From assembly GCF_000737065.1 (NCBI RefSeq), contig NZ_AQRC01000010.1, forward strand, positions 1 through 64,000: a DNA stretch of 64,000 nt, given 5' to 3'. The translations under genes were made by a program, and so were the position numbers. Position 1 is the stretch's first letter; each line of letters begins with the position of its first letter. A model generated the notes under the pieces. The model was not told the DNA's origin and searched no databases. It saw only the letters and a program-made list of their open reading frames with translations. The stretch is from Thioclava atlantica. GTDB lineage: Bacteria; Pseudomonadota; Alphaproteobacteria; Rhodobacterales; Rhodobacteraceae. Of this stretch, positions 43,362-52,170 are shown piece by piece.

Positions 43362-44744
43362 TCAGCCCTTCGAGGGGGCGACCACCGTCTCGCCCTCTTC
43401 TTCGCGCCGTGCGTTCTCGGCCCGGCGCGCGCCCCGGATCGCATCGGCGATGAAGAGGCGCGAGAGAACGTGATAGAGCGGTTCGGGGGCGATGAAGCGT
43501 GACGTGCCGTAGCCCAGCATCGCCGCGATCATGATCGGCCCGAAGGCATCGTGGTTGCCGGTCATCTCGAAGATGATGACGAAGGCGGTCATCGGCGCCT
43601 GGGTCACGGCGGCGAAATAGGCCGCCATCCCGACCAGGGCCGCAAGCGCCACCTGCGACCCCATCAGCAGCGCGATGCTCGAACCCAGCCCGGCCCCGAC
43701 CGAGAGCGAGGGCGCGAACAACCCGCCCGGAATGCCCGAAACGGTCGCCGCGAGCGTCGCGATCAGCTTGCCCAGGAAATAGAGCGGCGGTTGCGCCTGT
43801 CCCTCGACGACGGCGCGCGCCTGGTCATAGCCGGTACCGAAGGTCTCGCCATCCATCAGGAAACCGATCACCGCGGTGACGATCCCGGCCACCAGAGAGA
43901 CGATGACGACGCGGCGCATCGGGCGGGCGGGCGACCAGCGGCGGATCGCACGGGTTATCTGGATGACCGAGCGGCTGAAGATCGCCCCCGTGAGACCGCC
44001 CGCAAGGCCGCAGGCGACCACGGTCAGCCAGCCCCAGAGATCGGTGGCCATCGCGGAGGAGACCCCGAAATAGGTATAGGTACCGAGGATCGAGACGGCC
44101 GCGATGCCGGCCAGGATCACCGCCGAGAGCACGACCCCGTTGGTGCGCACCTGGTAGGACCGGCTCATCTCCTCGATCGCGAAGACGATCCCGGCGAGCG
44201 GCGTGTTGAAGGCGGCGGCGATCCCGGCCGCCGAGCCCGCGAGGATCAACCCGCGCCGCTGGACCATTCCGCCGAGGCGCCCCGATTTCATCATGATCGC
44301 CGCGCCGACCTGGACGGTGGGCCCCTCCCGGCCGATCGAGGCACCGCAGGCGAGGCCCAGCAGCGTCAGGAGGACCTTGCCGAAGGCGATTTTCAGAAAC
44401 AGGAGCCCGCCCCGGTCCGGGTCGTCGCGCAACTGGCGCGCCGCGATCGCCTGCGGAATGCCGGAGCCTTGCGCACCGGGGAAATAGAGCCGGGTCACGA
44501 CCGCGATCATGACGAAGGCGGCCGGTGTCAGGAGTAGCGGCAAGGTATGGTGGGGGAGCAGCCCGTCGAGATGGGTAAAGACGCGATGGGCGTAATCGGC
44601 GGAATACGCGAAGGCCGTGCTGAAGACGCCGATGGTGATCGCGCCGAGCCAGAACACAAGACGGGTCTTCCAAAGCCTCCGTGACGTCACCATCGCACGC
44701 GAACGGCGCAGCATGGCGATACGGGAAATGCTTTTTCGATCCAT
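43362..44744 (-). CDS. ClC-family chloride/proton transporter
   Basis: This 460-residue membrane protein of the ClC family has the three chloride-selectivity motifs in order: GSGIP near residue 94, GREGPTVQVGA near 136 with the gating Glu, and GIPGGLFAPSL near 340. The proton-pathway Glu is present in FAIEEMSRS, so a Cl-/H+ exchanger is more likely than a channel. ATG 44744 has AGGAGG at ideal spacing; the upstream ATG at 44762 overlaps that site. It has no C-terminal CBS domains. It is divergent from clpA. Confidence 0.9.
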   Translation of the reverse strand: MDRKSISRIAMLRRSRAMVTSRRLWKTRLVFWLGAITIGVFSTAFAYSADYAHRVFTHLDGLLPHHTLPLLLTPAAFVMIAVVTRLYFPGAQGSGIPQAIAARQLRDDPDRGGLLFLKIAFGKVLLTLLGLACGASIGREGPTVQVGAAIMMKSGRLGGMVQRRGLILAGSAAGIAAAFNTPLAGIVFAIEEMSRSYQVRTNGVVLSAVILAGIAAVSILGTYTYFGVSSAMATDLWGWLTVVACGLAGGLTGAIFSRSVIQITRAIRRWSPARPMRRVVIVSLVAGIVTAVIGFLMDGETFGTGYDQARAVVEGQAQPPLYFLGKLIATLAATVSGIPGGLFAPSLSVGAGLGSSIALLMGSQVALAALVGMAAYFAAVTQAPMTAFVIIFEMTGNHDAFGPIMIAAMLGYGTSRFIAPEPLYHVLSRLFIADAIRGARRAENARREEEGETVVAPSKG

Positions 44745-44852
44745 CGGAGCCCTCCTGTCCATCGTCTAGAGGGTCAAGCACCCATTGCCAAGGGCGTGCG
44801 TGTCGCAGGACGGGCCCGCATGCGCCTCCGGATCTCGCGCGCCTGCGCCCCG

Positions 44853-44882
44853 CCCTTGAAAGCATGGGCGCGCACCCCATTT
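44853..44882 (+). promoter_or_regulatory. Sigma-32 (RpoH)-type promoter for clpA
   Basis: CCCTTGAA (44853-44860) and CCCCATTT (44875-44882) are separated by 14 bases, a full match to the classical heat-shock promoter layout. It points toward clpA and implies a leader of about 220 bases before ATG 45113. The rest of the divergent gap 44745-45112 shows no gene or RNA I can support. Confidence 0.65.
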
Positions 44883-45112
44883 GCTGAACCGACGCGACCC
44901 TCCCCGATATCGCGCTCGTTCGGACGGCGCTGCCCTTCCCGCCCCTCTTCTTTCGCCGCGTGATGACTTTTTTCGCACGAATCAGGCGTTGAGAAGATTT
45001 TGGGCATGAAAAGACTTGAAGCGCGGCCATTTCCACCGAACTTTAATTGTATGAGGTCAGGATCGGTGCCGGGGCTCTCCCTCGCCGCTCTCTCGCAGGA
45101 AAGGAGCAGACC

Positions 45113-47431
45113 ATGCCGTCGTTTTCCAACACGCTCGAACAGGCCATCCACGGTGCTCTGGCGCTTGCCAATGCGCGCAAGCACGAACTGGCAACGCTCG
45201 AACATCTGCTCCTCGCGCTCATCGACGAGCCGGACGCGGCGCGGGTCATGAAGGCCTGCGCGGTCGATCTCGACGAGTTGCGCCAGACGCTGGTGGAGTT
45301 CATCGATGACGAACTCTCGACCCTCGTTACCGAGATCGAGGGGTCCGAAGCCGTGCCGACCGCCGCCTTCCAGCGCGTGATCCAGCGCGCCGCGATCCAT
45401 GTGCAATCCTCGGGACGGTCCGAAGTCACGGGGGCCAACGTGCTCGTCGCGATCTTCGCCGAACGCGAGAGCAACGCGGCCTATTTCCTGCAAGAGCAGG
45501 ACATGACGCGTTACGACGCGGTGAACTTCATCGCGCATGGCGTCGCGAAAGATCCCGAATACGGCGAGACGCGCCCGGTTTCCGGAGCCGAGGAGGAGGC
45601 GAAGGCCGAAGGAGCCCCGCAGGCCGACGCCAAGGACTCCGCGCTCGAGAAATACTGTGTGAACCTCAACGCCAAATCCGAGAAGGGCGATATCGACCCG
45701 CTGATCGGGCGTGAACACGAGGTGGAGCGCTGCATCCAGGTGCTGTGCCGCCGCCGCAAGAACAACCCGCTTCTCGTGGGCGATCCCGGCGTCGGCAAGA
45801 CCGCGATCGCGGAAGGTCTGGCGCTCAAGATCACCCGGGGCGAAACCCCCGAGATCCTCGCCAAGAGCACGATCTACTCGCTCGACATGGGCGCATTGCT
45901 GGCCGGCACCCGCTATCGCGGCGATTTCGAGGAACGCCTGAAGGCCGTCGTGAAGGAGCTCGAGGAGCATCCCGACGCGATCCTCTTCATCGACGAGATC
46001 CACACCGTGATCGGCGCGGGCGCGACCTCGGGCGGGGCGATGGATGCCTCGAACCTGCTGAAGCCCGCGCTTCAGGGGGGCAAGCTGCGCACCATGGGCT
46101 CCACCACCTACAAGGAGTTCCGCCAGCACTTCGAGAAGGACCGCGCGCTGTCGCGCCGGTTCCAGAAGATCGACGTGAACGAGCCCTCGGTGCCGGATTC
46201 GATCAAGATCCTGATGGGGCTGAAGCCCTATTTCGAGAAGCATCACGACATCCGCTACACCAATGACGCGATCAAGGCGGCGGTGGAGCTGTCGGCGCGC
46301 TACGTGCATGACCGCAAGCTGCCCGACAAGGCGATCGACGTGATCGACGAGGCGGGCGCGGCCCAGCATCTCGTGGCCGAGAGCAAGCGGCGCAAGACGA
46401 TCGGCGCGAAGGAGATCGAGGCCGTGGTGGCCAAGATCGCCCGGATCCCGCCGAAGAATGTCTCGAAGGACGATGCCGAGGTGCTCAAGGATCTCGAAAA
46501 GACCCTCAAGCGCGTGGTCTTCGGCCAGGACAAGGCGATCGAGGCGCTGTCCTCCGCGATCAAGCTGGCGCGCGCGGGTCTGCGCGAGCCCGAAAAGCCG
46601 ATCGGCAACTACCTCTTCGCGGGCCCGACCGGCGTCGGCAAGACCGAGGTGGCCAAGCAGCTCGCCGATACGCTGGGCGTGGAACTGCTGCGCTTCGACA
46701 TGTCGGAATACATGGAGAAGCACGCGGTGAGCCGCCTGATCGGCGCGCCTCCGGGCTATGTCGGCTTCGATCAGGGCGGGATGCTGACCGACAGCGTCGA
46801 CCAGCACCCGCATTGCGTGCTGCTGCTCGACGAGATCGAGAAGGCGCACCCGGATGTCTACAACATCCTGCTGCAGGTGATGGATCACGGGAAGCTCACC
46901 GACCATAACGGCCGAACCGTCGATTTCCGCAACGTGATCCTGATCATGACCTCGAATGCGGGCGCCTCCGACATGGCGAAGGCCGCGATCGGCTTTGGCC
47001 GCGACCGCCGTGAGGGCGAGGACACGGCCGCGATCGAGCGGACCTTCACGCCGGAATTCCGCAACCGTCTGGATGCGGTGGTCAGCTTCGCACCGCTCTC
47101 GCGCGATGTGATCTTGCAGGTCGTGGACAAGTTCGTCCTCCAGCTCGAGGCGCAGCTGATCGACCGCAACGTCCATATCGAGCTGACCCCGGCCGCCGCG
47201 AACTGGCTCGCCGAGCGCGGCTATGACGACAAGATGGGCGCGCGACCGCTCGGCCGCGTGATCCAGGAGCACATCAAGAAACCGCTCGCCGAGGAACTTC
47301 TCTTCGGCAAGCTCACCAAGGGCGGCGTGGCGAAGGTCTCGGTCAAGGACGACAAGATCGTCATCAAGATCGAGGAGCCGGGCCGCAAGCGGATCTCGGG
47401 CTCCAAGCCGCGGCTTCTGACCGCCGAGTGA
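45113..47431 (+). CDS. clpA: ATP-dependent Clp protease ATP-binding subunit ClpA
   Basis: This 772-residue Hsp100 unfoldase delivers substrates to the ClpP peptidase. The N-domain with two Clp repeats covers about 1-145. The first AAA+ domain has GDPGVGKT near 222 and LFIDEIHTVIGAG, the second GPTGVGKT near 505 and LLLDEIEKAHPDV. There is no long ClpB-type middle domain, and a ClpP-contact loop (IGFGRDRREG) is present, so it is ClpA and not ClpB. AAAGGAG precedes ATG 45113. clpS, often next to clpA, is absent here. The heat-shock-type promoter lies at 44853. Confidence 0.96.
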   Translation: MPSFSNTLEQAIHGALALANARKHELATLEHLLLALIDEPDAARVMKACAVDLDELRQTLVEFIDDELSTLVTEIEGSEAVPTAAFQRVIQRAAIHVQSSGRSEVTGANVLVAIFAERESNAAYFLQEQDMTRYDAVNFIAHGVAKDPEYGETRPVSGAEEEAKAEGAPQADAKDSALEKYCVNLNAKSEKGDIDPLIGREHEVERCIQVLCRRRKNNPLLVGDPGVGKTAIAEGLALKITRGETPEILAKSTIYSLDMGALLAGTRYRGDFEERLKAVVKELEEHPDAILFIDEIHTVIGAGATSGGAMDASNLLKPALQGGKLRTMGSTTYKEFRQHFEKDRALSRRFQKIDVNEPSVPDSIKILMGLKPYFEKHHDIRYTNDAIKAAVELSARYVHDRKLPDKAIDVIDEAGAAQHLVAESKRRKTIGAKEIEAVVAKIARIPPKNVSKDDAEVLKDLEKTLKRVVFGQDKAIEALSSAIKLARAGLREPEKPIGNYLFAGPTGVGKTEVAKQLADTLGVELLRFDMSEYMEKHAVSRLIGAPPGYVGFDQGGMLTDSVDQHPHCVLLLDEIEKAHPDVYNILLQVMDHGKLTDHNGRTVDFRNVILIMTSNAGASDMAKAAIGFGRDRREGEDTAAIERTFTPEFRNRLDAVVSFAPLSRDVILQVVDKFVLQLEAQLIDRNVHIELTPAAANWLAERGYDDKMGARPLGRVIQEHIKKPLAEELLFGKLTKGGVAKVSVKDDKIVIKIEEPGRKRISGSKPRLLTAE

Positions 47432-47438
47432 TCCGCGC

Positions 47439-48404
47439 GTGCTGCGCGCGAGCCTGATCAGCCTTATCGTCCCGGCCCTGCCCTGCATGGCCGGGACGAT
47501 TTCGTTGCAGCTCCCGGTGGAGTGCACGCTCGGGCAGGACTGCTACATCCAGAATTACGTCGATCGCGATCCCGGCCCCGGCGCGCGCGATGCGGGCTGC
47601 GGCACGCTCACCTATGACGGGCACAAGGGGACCGATTTCGCATTGCCGACCCTCGCCGGGATGCGTGCGGGCGTGGCGGTTCTCGCCGCCGCCCCCGGCG
47701 TGGTGACGGCGATCCGCGATGGCGAACCCGACCGCGCCTTCATCGAGGGCGCCCCGGTTACAGGGCGCGAATGCGGCAACGGGATCGTGATCGCGCTCGG
47801 CGATGGATGGGAGACGCAATATTGCCACCTGCGCGAGGGTTCGGTCTCGGTGCGGCCCGGCGAGACGGTCGCGGCGGGCCAGCCCCTCGGCCTCGTCGGC
47901 CAGTCGGGCAAGGCCGCCTTTCCCCATCTCCACCTAGCGCTTCGCCACGACGGAGCGGTCGTCGACCCTTTCGACCCCGACCCGACACGCGCCTGCGACC
48001 GCGGCGGCGCGCGGGACAGCCTTTGGTCTCCGCCGCTCGCCTATACCCCCTCGGGGCTCCTCGGGATCGGGTTCACCACGACACCGCCAAGCTTCGAGGC
48101 GGTGAAAGCCGGGGTGCCGGTGGACACGCGCCTGCCAAGCTCCGGCCCCGCGCTCCTCGTCTGGGTCTATGGCTTCGGCGCGCAGGCGGGCGACGAGATC
48201 GAGATCACGATCGACGGCCCGCGCGGCGAGATCCTCCGCCACGCATCCCCGGTCGAACGCAGTCAGGCGCTGTTCTATCGCTATTCGGGCCGCAAGACGC
48301 CGCCCGGCGGCTGGCCGGCGGGGCATTACCGCACCCGTGCGGCACTGATCCGAAAGGGCGAAACGCTCGCGGTCGAAGAAGCCGAGACCGACGTTTCGCG
48401 CTGA
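47439..48404 (+). CDS. M23-family metallopeptidase, secreted
   Basis: This 321-residue exported protein has a LytM/M23 domain at about residues 60-180. The zinc ligands are His and Asp in YDGHKGTDFALP and His in FPHLHLALRHDG. The N-terminal 20 residues (RASLISLIVPALPCMAG) are a signal peptide. The C-terminal half (about 190-315) is an Ig-like beta-rich region of unknown role. Targets are probably cell-wall peptide cross-links. The start is GTG 47439, 7 bases after the clpA stop, so it is likely expressed from the clpA transcript. Confidence 0.85.
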   Translation: MLRASLISLIVPALPCMAGTISLQLPVECTLGQDCYIQNYVDRDPGPGARDAGCGTLTYDGHKGTDFALPTLAGMRAGVAVLAAAPGVVTAIRDGEPDRAFIEGAPVTGRECGNGIVIALGDGWETQYCHLREGSVSVRPGETVAAGQPLGLVGQSGKAAFPHLHLALRHDGAVVDPFDPDPTRACDRGGARDSLWSPPLAYTPSGLLGIGFTTTPPSFEAVKAGVPVDTRLPSSGPALLVWVYGFGAQAGDEIEITIDGPRGEILRHASPVERSQALFYRYSGRKTPPGGWPAGHYRTRAALIRKGETLAVEEAETDVSR

Positions 48405-48411
48405 ACCGGTC

Positions 48412-50292
48412 TTATGGAATGCGCGCGGCCGGCCCCGGCTGGCCCGAGGGTTTCTCCCCCGCATTGGCGTTCGCGGTCACCTCTTCCTCGACCGCTTCGG
48501 GTGGCAGGAGCGAAATGATCCGCCCGCCCGGCTCCACTTTCAACGCCTCGGGATCAGTCACGAAGCGCAGATCGCCCTTCGGCGAGACCACCATCAGCGG
48601 CTCGGCCCGCGGGCGTTTCGCACGCCACTCGGGGAGCCCGTATTCCTCGGTGATCCGCGTCACCCGGAAACGCCAGCCCTCGGCGAGCCGGTCTTCCCAG
48701 CCCTGCAGCGTGCGGCCGTCGCCGAACCGCCTGCCGCCCAGCTGCGTGGGCAAGGCGTGACGCTCGCGATCGTCCTTCTGCCGCGGCAGTTGCCAGACCT
48801 TGTCGCGGCCGAATTCGGGAGCGAGATCGGTCGCGACGAGCGTGTTGTAGGCATCGTTGTCGGTCGCGGCGAGCAGCGTCGAATAGGACATCAGCTCGAC
48901 CGTGTCCTCCGCCGCCTCGCCCAGAATGTCCCCGTAGAAGGTCTTGATCCCGTTGGCCCGCGGCCGGATCAGGTGGGCGGGGTTGGGATCGGTGATCAGG
49001 ACCGGCACCTCGGCCCTGGTCAGCACCTCGGCCAGCGCGGTGGTGAACCGCGACCCGCCCACGATCAGCAGTCCTGGCTTGTCGACGCTCGCAAGCCCCA
49101 GCCTGCGCGCCAGCGGCGCCAGCGTGAAGCCGTGCACGATCACGGTGATCAACACCAGCACGAACGCCAGCGGCCCGATCCGCACGCCGTCGATCACGCC
49201 CGCCTCTGCGAGCCGCTGCCCGAAGAGGCCCGCGACCGCCACGAGGACCACCCCGCGCGGCCCGGTAAGCGCAATCAGCAACCGTTCGTTGCGCGGCAGG
49301 CTCGAGCCGATGAGCGATATCAGAACGGTCAGCGGCCGCGCAACCAGCACCACCAGCGCCACGAAGACAAAGGCGTGCCAGTCGAGCGCCGCGATCTGGT
49401 CGATCTGGATATTCGCCGCGAGCAGGATGAACACGCCCGAGACCAGCAGCACTGTCGCATGTTCCTTGAACCGGCGAAGCTCCTCATAGGAGGGCAGATC
49501 GGCATTGCCGATCACCAGCCCCATCACCGTCACCGCCAGAAGCCCGCTCTCGTGCAACACCGAATCCGTCAGCGCGAAGGTCGCCAGAAGCGTCGCGAAG
49601 AGCACCGGCACCTTCATGAATTCCGGCACCAGCCCGCGGCAGAAGGCCCGCGCGATCCCCCAGCCGACGAGCCCGCCGATCGCCGCCGCGAAGAGGATGC
49701 CGAGCGCGAGATGGCTGATTGCCTCCCCCATGGGCAGGTTCGAGCGCGCGGTGATCACGACCTCGAAGGCGAGGACCGCCGCGAGCGCGCCGATCGGATC
49801 GTTGACGATCGCCTCCCATTGCAGAAGCCGCGCGGGCCGGCGCGCCAGCTTCGCGGTGCGCAGGAGCGGCGCGATCACCGTCGGCCCCGTCACCACCATG
49901 ATGCCACCGAAGACGGTCGCGCTTTCCCAGCTCAGCCCCGCCCCCCAGACCAGCGCCAGCGTCGAGAGCAGCCATCCCAGCGGCGCGCCGATGAAGACGA
50001 GCCGCGCCACCCCCGATTTCGCATCGCCCAGCCGGTGCAGATCGAGCGAGAACCCGCCCTCGAACAGGATCACCGCCACCGCGAGCGCGATGAGCGGCCC
50101 CAGCAGATCCCCGAAATCGCGCGCCGGGTCGAGCAGGCCCGTCGCCGGCCCCGCAATGAGCCCCGCAACCAGCATGAAGACGATCGCGGGCATGCGCAGA
50201 CGCCAGGCCAGCCATTGCGCCCCGACCCCGAAGACGCCCACGAGCCCGAAGGCCAGGACGGGGCCGAGCCCCGCGCTTTCCGCAACTGCCAT
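48412..50292 (-). CDS. Cation:proton antiporter (CPA1/CPA2 type) with TrkA-N domain
   Basis: This 626-residue protein has 12 or so membrane helices (about 5-400) of the Na+/H+ exchanger type, with the paired acidic residue region EAIVNDPIGALAAVLAFE. A cytosolic RCK/TrkA-N nucleotide-binding domain follows (GLLIVGGSRFTTALAEVL near 415, then DNDAYNTLVATDLA). The tail of about 120 residues is charged and ends in an Ala/Pro-rich stretch. ATG 50292 begins the family-like part. It converges on the M23 gene with 7 bases between. The transported ion cannot be read. Confidence 0.85.
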   Translation of the reverse strand: MAVAESAGLGPVLAFGLVGVFGVGAQWLAWRLRMPAIVFMLVAGLIAGPATGLLDPARDFGDLLGPLIALAVAVILFEGGFSLDLHRLGDAKSGVARLVFIGAPLGWLLSTLALVWGAGLSWESATVFGGIMVVTGPTVIAPLLRTAKLARRPARLLQWEAIVNDPIGALAAVLAFEVVITARSNLPMGEAISHLALGILFAAAIGGLVGWGIARAFCRGLVPEFMKVPVLFATLLATFALTDSVLHESGLLAVTVMGLVIGNADLPSYEELRRFKEHATVLLVSGVFILLAANIQIDQIAALDWHAFVFVALVVLVARPLTVLISLIGSSLPRNERLLIALTGPRGVVLVAVAGLFGQRLAEAGVIDGVRIGPLAFVLVLITVIVHGFTLAPLARRLGLASVDKPGLLIVGGSRFTTALAEVLTRAEVPVLITDPNPAHLIRPRANGIKTFYGDILGEAAEDTVELMSYSTLLAATDNDAYNTLVATDLAPEFGRDKVWQLPRQKDDRERHALPTQLGGRRFGDGRTLQGWEDRLAEGWRFRVTRITEEYGLPEWRAKRPRAEPLMVVSPKGDLRFVTDPEALKVEPGGRIISLLPPEAVEEEVTANANAGEKPSGQPGPAARIP

Positions 50293-50544
50293 TGATGTCC
50301 CTCTTCCGGTTCTGCGGGCCAACCCCGTTTCAGAAGGTCAGGTTCCACCCGCGGATGCAAGAGGCTCGCCTGCGATATATCGGACCGCAAAGATTGACCT
50401 TTACGCCGCGATCGGCTAGGGGAATGCGAACCCCGCAATCCGGTGGGGGCAGTCTGGGCGCCCGGTCTCCTCAGCGCCCGTATGCGGCAGCCGCCCGACG
50501 TGGCCCGCTTCAGGACGCGAAACAGGACGATCCCAAGGACTCTG

Positions 50545-52077
50545 ATGACCAAATTCTCCGATCTGAAACTGGACCCCAAGGTCCTCTCCGCCGTTGCCGA
50601 TGCCGGCTATGAAACGCCCACGCCGATCCAGGCGGGCGCGATCCCTCCGGCGCTCGAGGGCAAGGACGTGCTGGGCATCGCCCAGACCGGGACCGGCAAG
50701 ACCGCCTCCTTCACCCTGCCGATGCTGACGCTTCTGCGCCGTGGCCGCGCCCGCGCCCGGATGCCGCGCTCGCTCGTGCTGTGCCCGACGCGTGAACTGG
50801 CCGCCCAGGTGGCGGAGAATTTCGATCTCTACGCCAAGAACACCAAGCTGACCCGCGCCTTGCTGATCGGCGGCGTCTCCTTCGGCGAGCAGGACAAGCT
50901 CATCGACAAGGGCGTCGACGTGCTGATCGCCACGCCCGGCCGCCTGCTCGATCATTTCGAGCGCGGCAAGCTGATCCTCACCGATGTTAAGGTGATGGTC
51001 GTGGACGAGGCCGACCGGATGCTCGACATGGGCTTCATCCCGGATATCGAGCGGATCTTCCAGCTCACGCCCTTCACCCGCCAGACGCTGTTCTTCTCGG
51101 CGACCATGGCCCCCGAGATCGAGCGCATCACCAACACCTTCCTGCACGCGCCGGTGCGCGTCGAGGTGGCCCGGCAGGCGACGACCGGCGAGAACATCAC
51201 CCAGAGGCTCGTGGAGATCACGCCCGCGCGGCGCGACCAGACCGCCAAGGCGAAACGGGAATTGCTGCGCGCGCTGATCGAGGCCGAGGGCGAGACCTGC
51301 ACCAACGCGATCGTCTTCTGCAACCGCAAGGTCGATGTGGACATCGTCGCCAAGAGCTTGCAGAAATACGGCTTCGACGCGGCGCCGATCCACGGCGATC
51401 TCGAGCAGAGCCAACGGATGCGCACGCTCGACAGCTTCCGCGACGGGTCGCTCAAGGTGCTCGTGGCCTCGGATGTGGCCGCGCGCGGTCTCGACATCCC
51501 GGCGGTGAGCCATGTGTTCAACTACGACCTGCCGATGCATGCCGAGGATTACGTCCACCGGATCGGACGTACCGGCCGCGCGGGGCGCAAGGGCACCGCG
51601 ATCTCGATCGCGACCCCGACGGATGACAAATACCTGTCCCAGATCGAGGGTCTCGTGAAGATGGAGATCCCCCGCGCCGAGACGCCCGAGAGCTTCGAGC
51701 TCTCCGAAGGCGCGAAGGAGCCGCCGCGCAAGCGCGAGGACAGCAAGGGCGGCCGCGCGCGCGGTCCCCGTGGCCGGTCGCGCGAGCGTGGCGAGGAACG
51801 CGGCGGGCGCGAGCGCCGGCGCGACAAGGATGTCGAGGCCCAGGAGGTTCCGGCCGCAGAGGTGAGCGAGGCGAAACCCGCACCCGCCGCCCCTGCCCCC
51901 GAAGCCGATGCCGGCGCGGACCAGGACAGCCGGGCGCGCCGCGCGCGTGGTGGCCGCAACCGTCGCGACCACGGCCAGGCGGTGGTGGGCATGGGCGACC
52001 ATGTTCCCGACTTCCTGACCCGCTCCTTCCGGCCCAGCAAGACCGAGGAACCGGCCGAGGACGGCGCCGAGAGCTGA
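50545..52077 (+). CDS. DEAD-box RNA helicase, RhlE-like
   Basis: This 510-residue RNA-dependent ATPase has the full DEAD-box set: PTPIQAGAIPPAL, AQTGTGKT, PTRELAAQ, TPGRLLDH, VDEADRMLDMGF, SATM, then ASDVAARGLDIPAVSHVFNYD and HRIGRTGRAG in the second domain. The tail (about 390-510) is disordered, first Arg/Gly-rich and then acidic, as in RhlE proteins that act in ribosome assembly or RNA decay. ATG 50545 begins the family N-terminus (FSDLKLDPKVLSAV). A strong terminator follows. Confidence 0.93.
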   Translation: MTKFSDLKLDPKVLSAVADAGYETPTPIQAGAIPPALEGKDVLGIAQTGTGKTASFTLPMLTLLRRGRARARMPRSLVLCPTRELAAQVAENFDLYAKNTKLTRALLIGGVSFGEQDKLIDKGVDVLIATPGRLLDHFERGKLILTDVKVMVVDEADRMLDMGFIPDIERIFQLTPFTRQTLFFSATMAPEIERITNTFLHAPVRVEVARQATTGENITQRLVEITPARRDQTAKAKRELLRALIEAEGETCTNAIVFCNRKVDVDIVAKSLQKYGFDAAPIHGDLEQSQRMRTLDSFRDGSLKVLVASDVAARGLDIPAVSHVFNYDLPMHAEDYVHRIGRTGRAGRKGTAISIATPTDDKYLSQIEGLVKMEIPRAETPESFELSEGAKEPPRKREDSKGGRARGPRGRSRERGEERGGRERRRDKDVEAQEVPAAEVSEAKPAPAAPAPEADAGADQDSRARRARGGRNRRDHGQAVVGMGDHVPDFLTRSFRPSKTEEPAEDGAES

Positions 52078-52102
52078 TCCCCCTTCCTCTTGACAGAAAT
52101 AT

Positions 52103-52138
52103 CCCCGCCGGAGGCATCCTCGGGCGGGGTTTTTCTTT
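52103..52138 (+). terminator. Terminator of the helicase gene, with repeat-like 5' arm
   Basis: CCCCGCC (52103-52109) and GGCGGGG (52123-52129) enclose an inner GAGG/CCTC stem around CAT, and TTTTTCTTT follows. The 5' side, AAATATCCCCGCCGG, resembles the repeat strings at 6313-6382. The T-run points to use on the + strand. Confidence 0.85.
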
Positions 52139-52170
52139 GTCGTCGGGCGGGCGCGTGACGCCGGCGCGGA

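Noticed and set aside
45013-45042. A second heat-shock-like box (ACTTGAAG with CCATTT) nearer clpA.
   Set aside because: The spacing between the two elements is far too short; the pair at 44853-44882 has correct spacing and full consensus.
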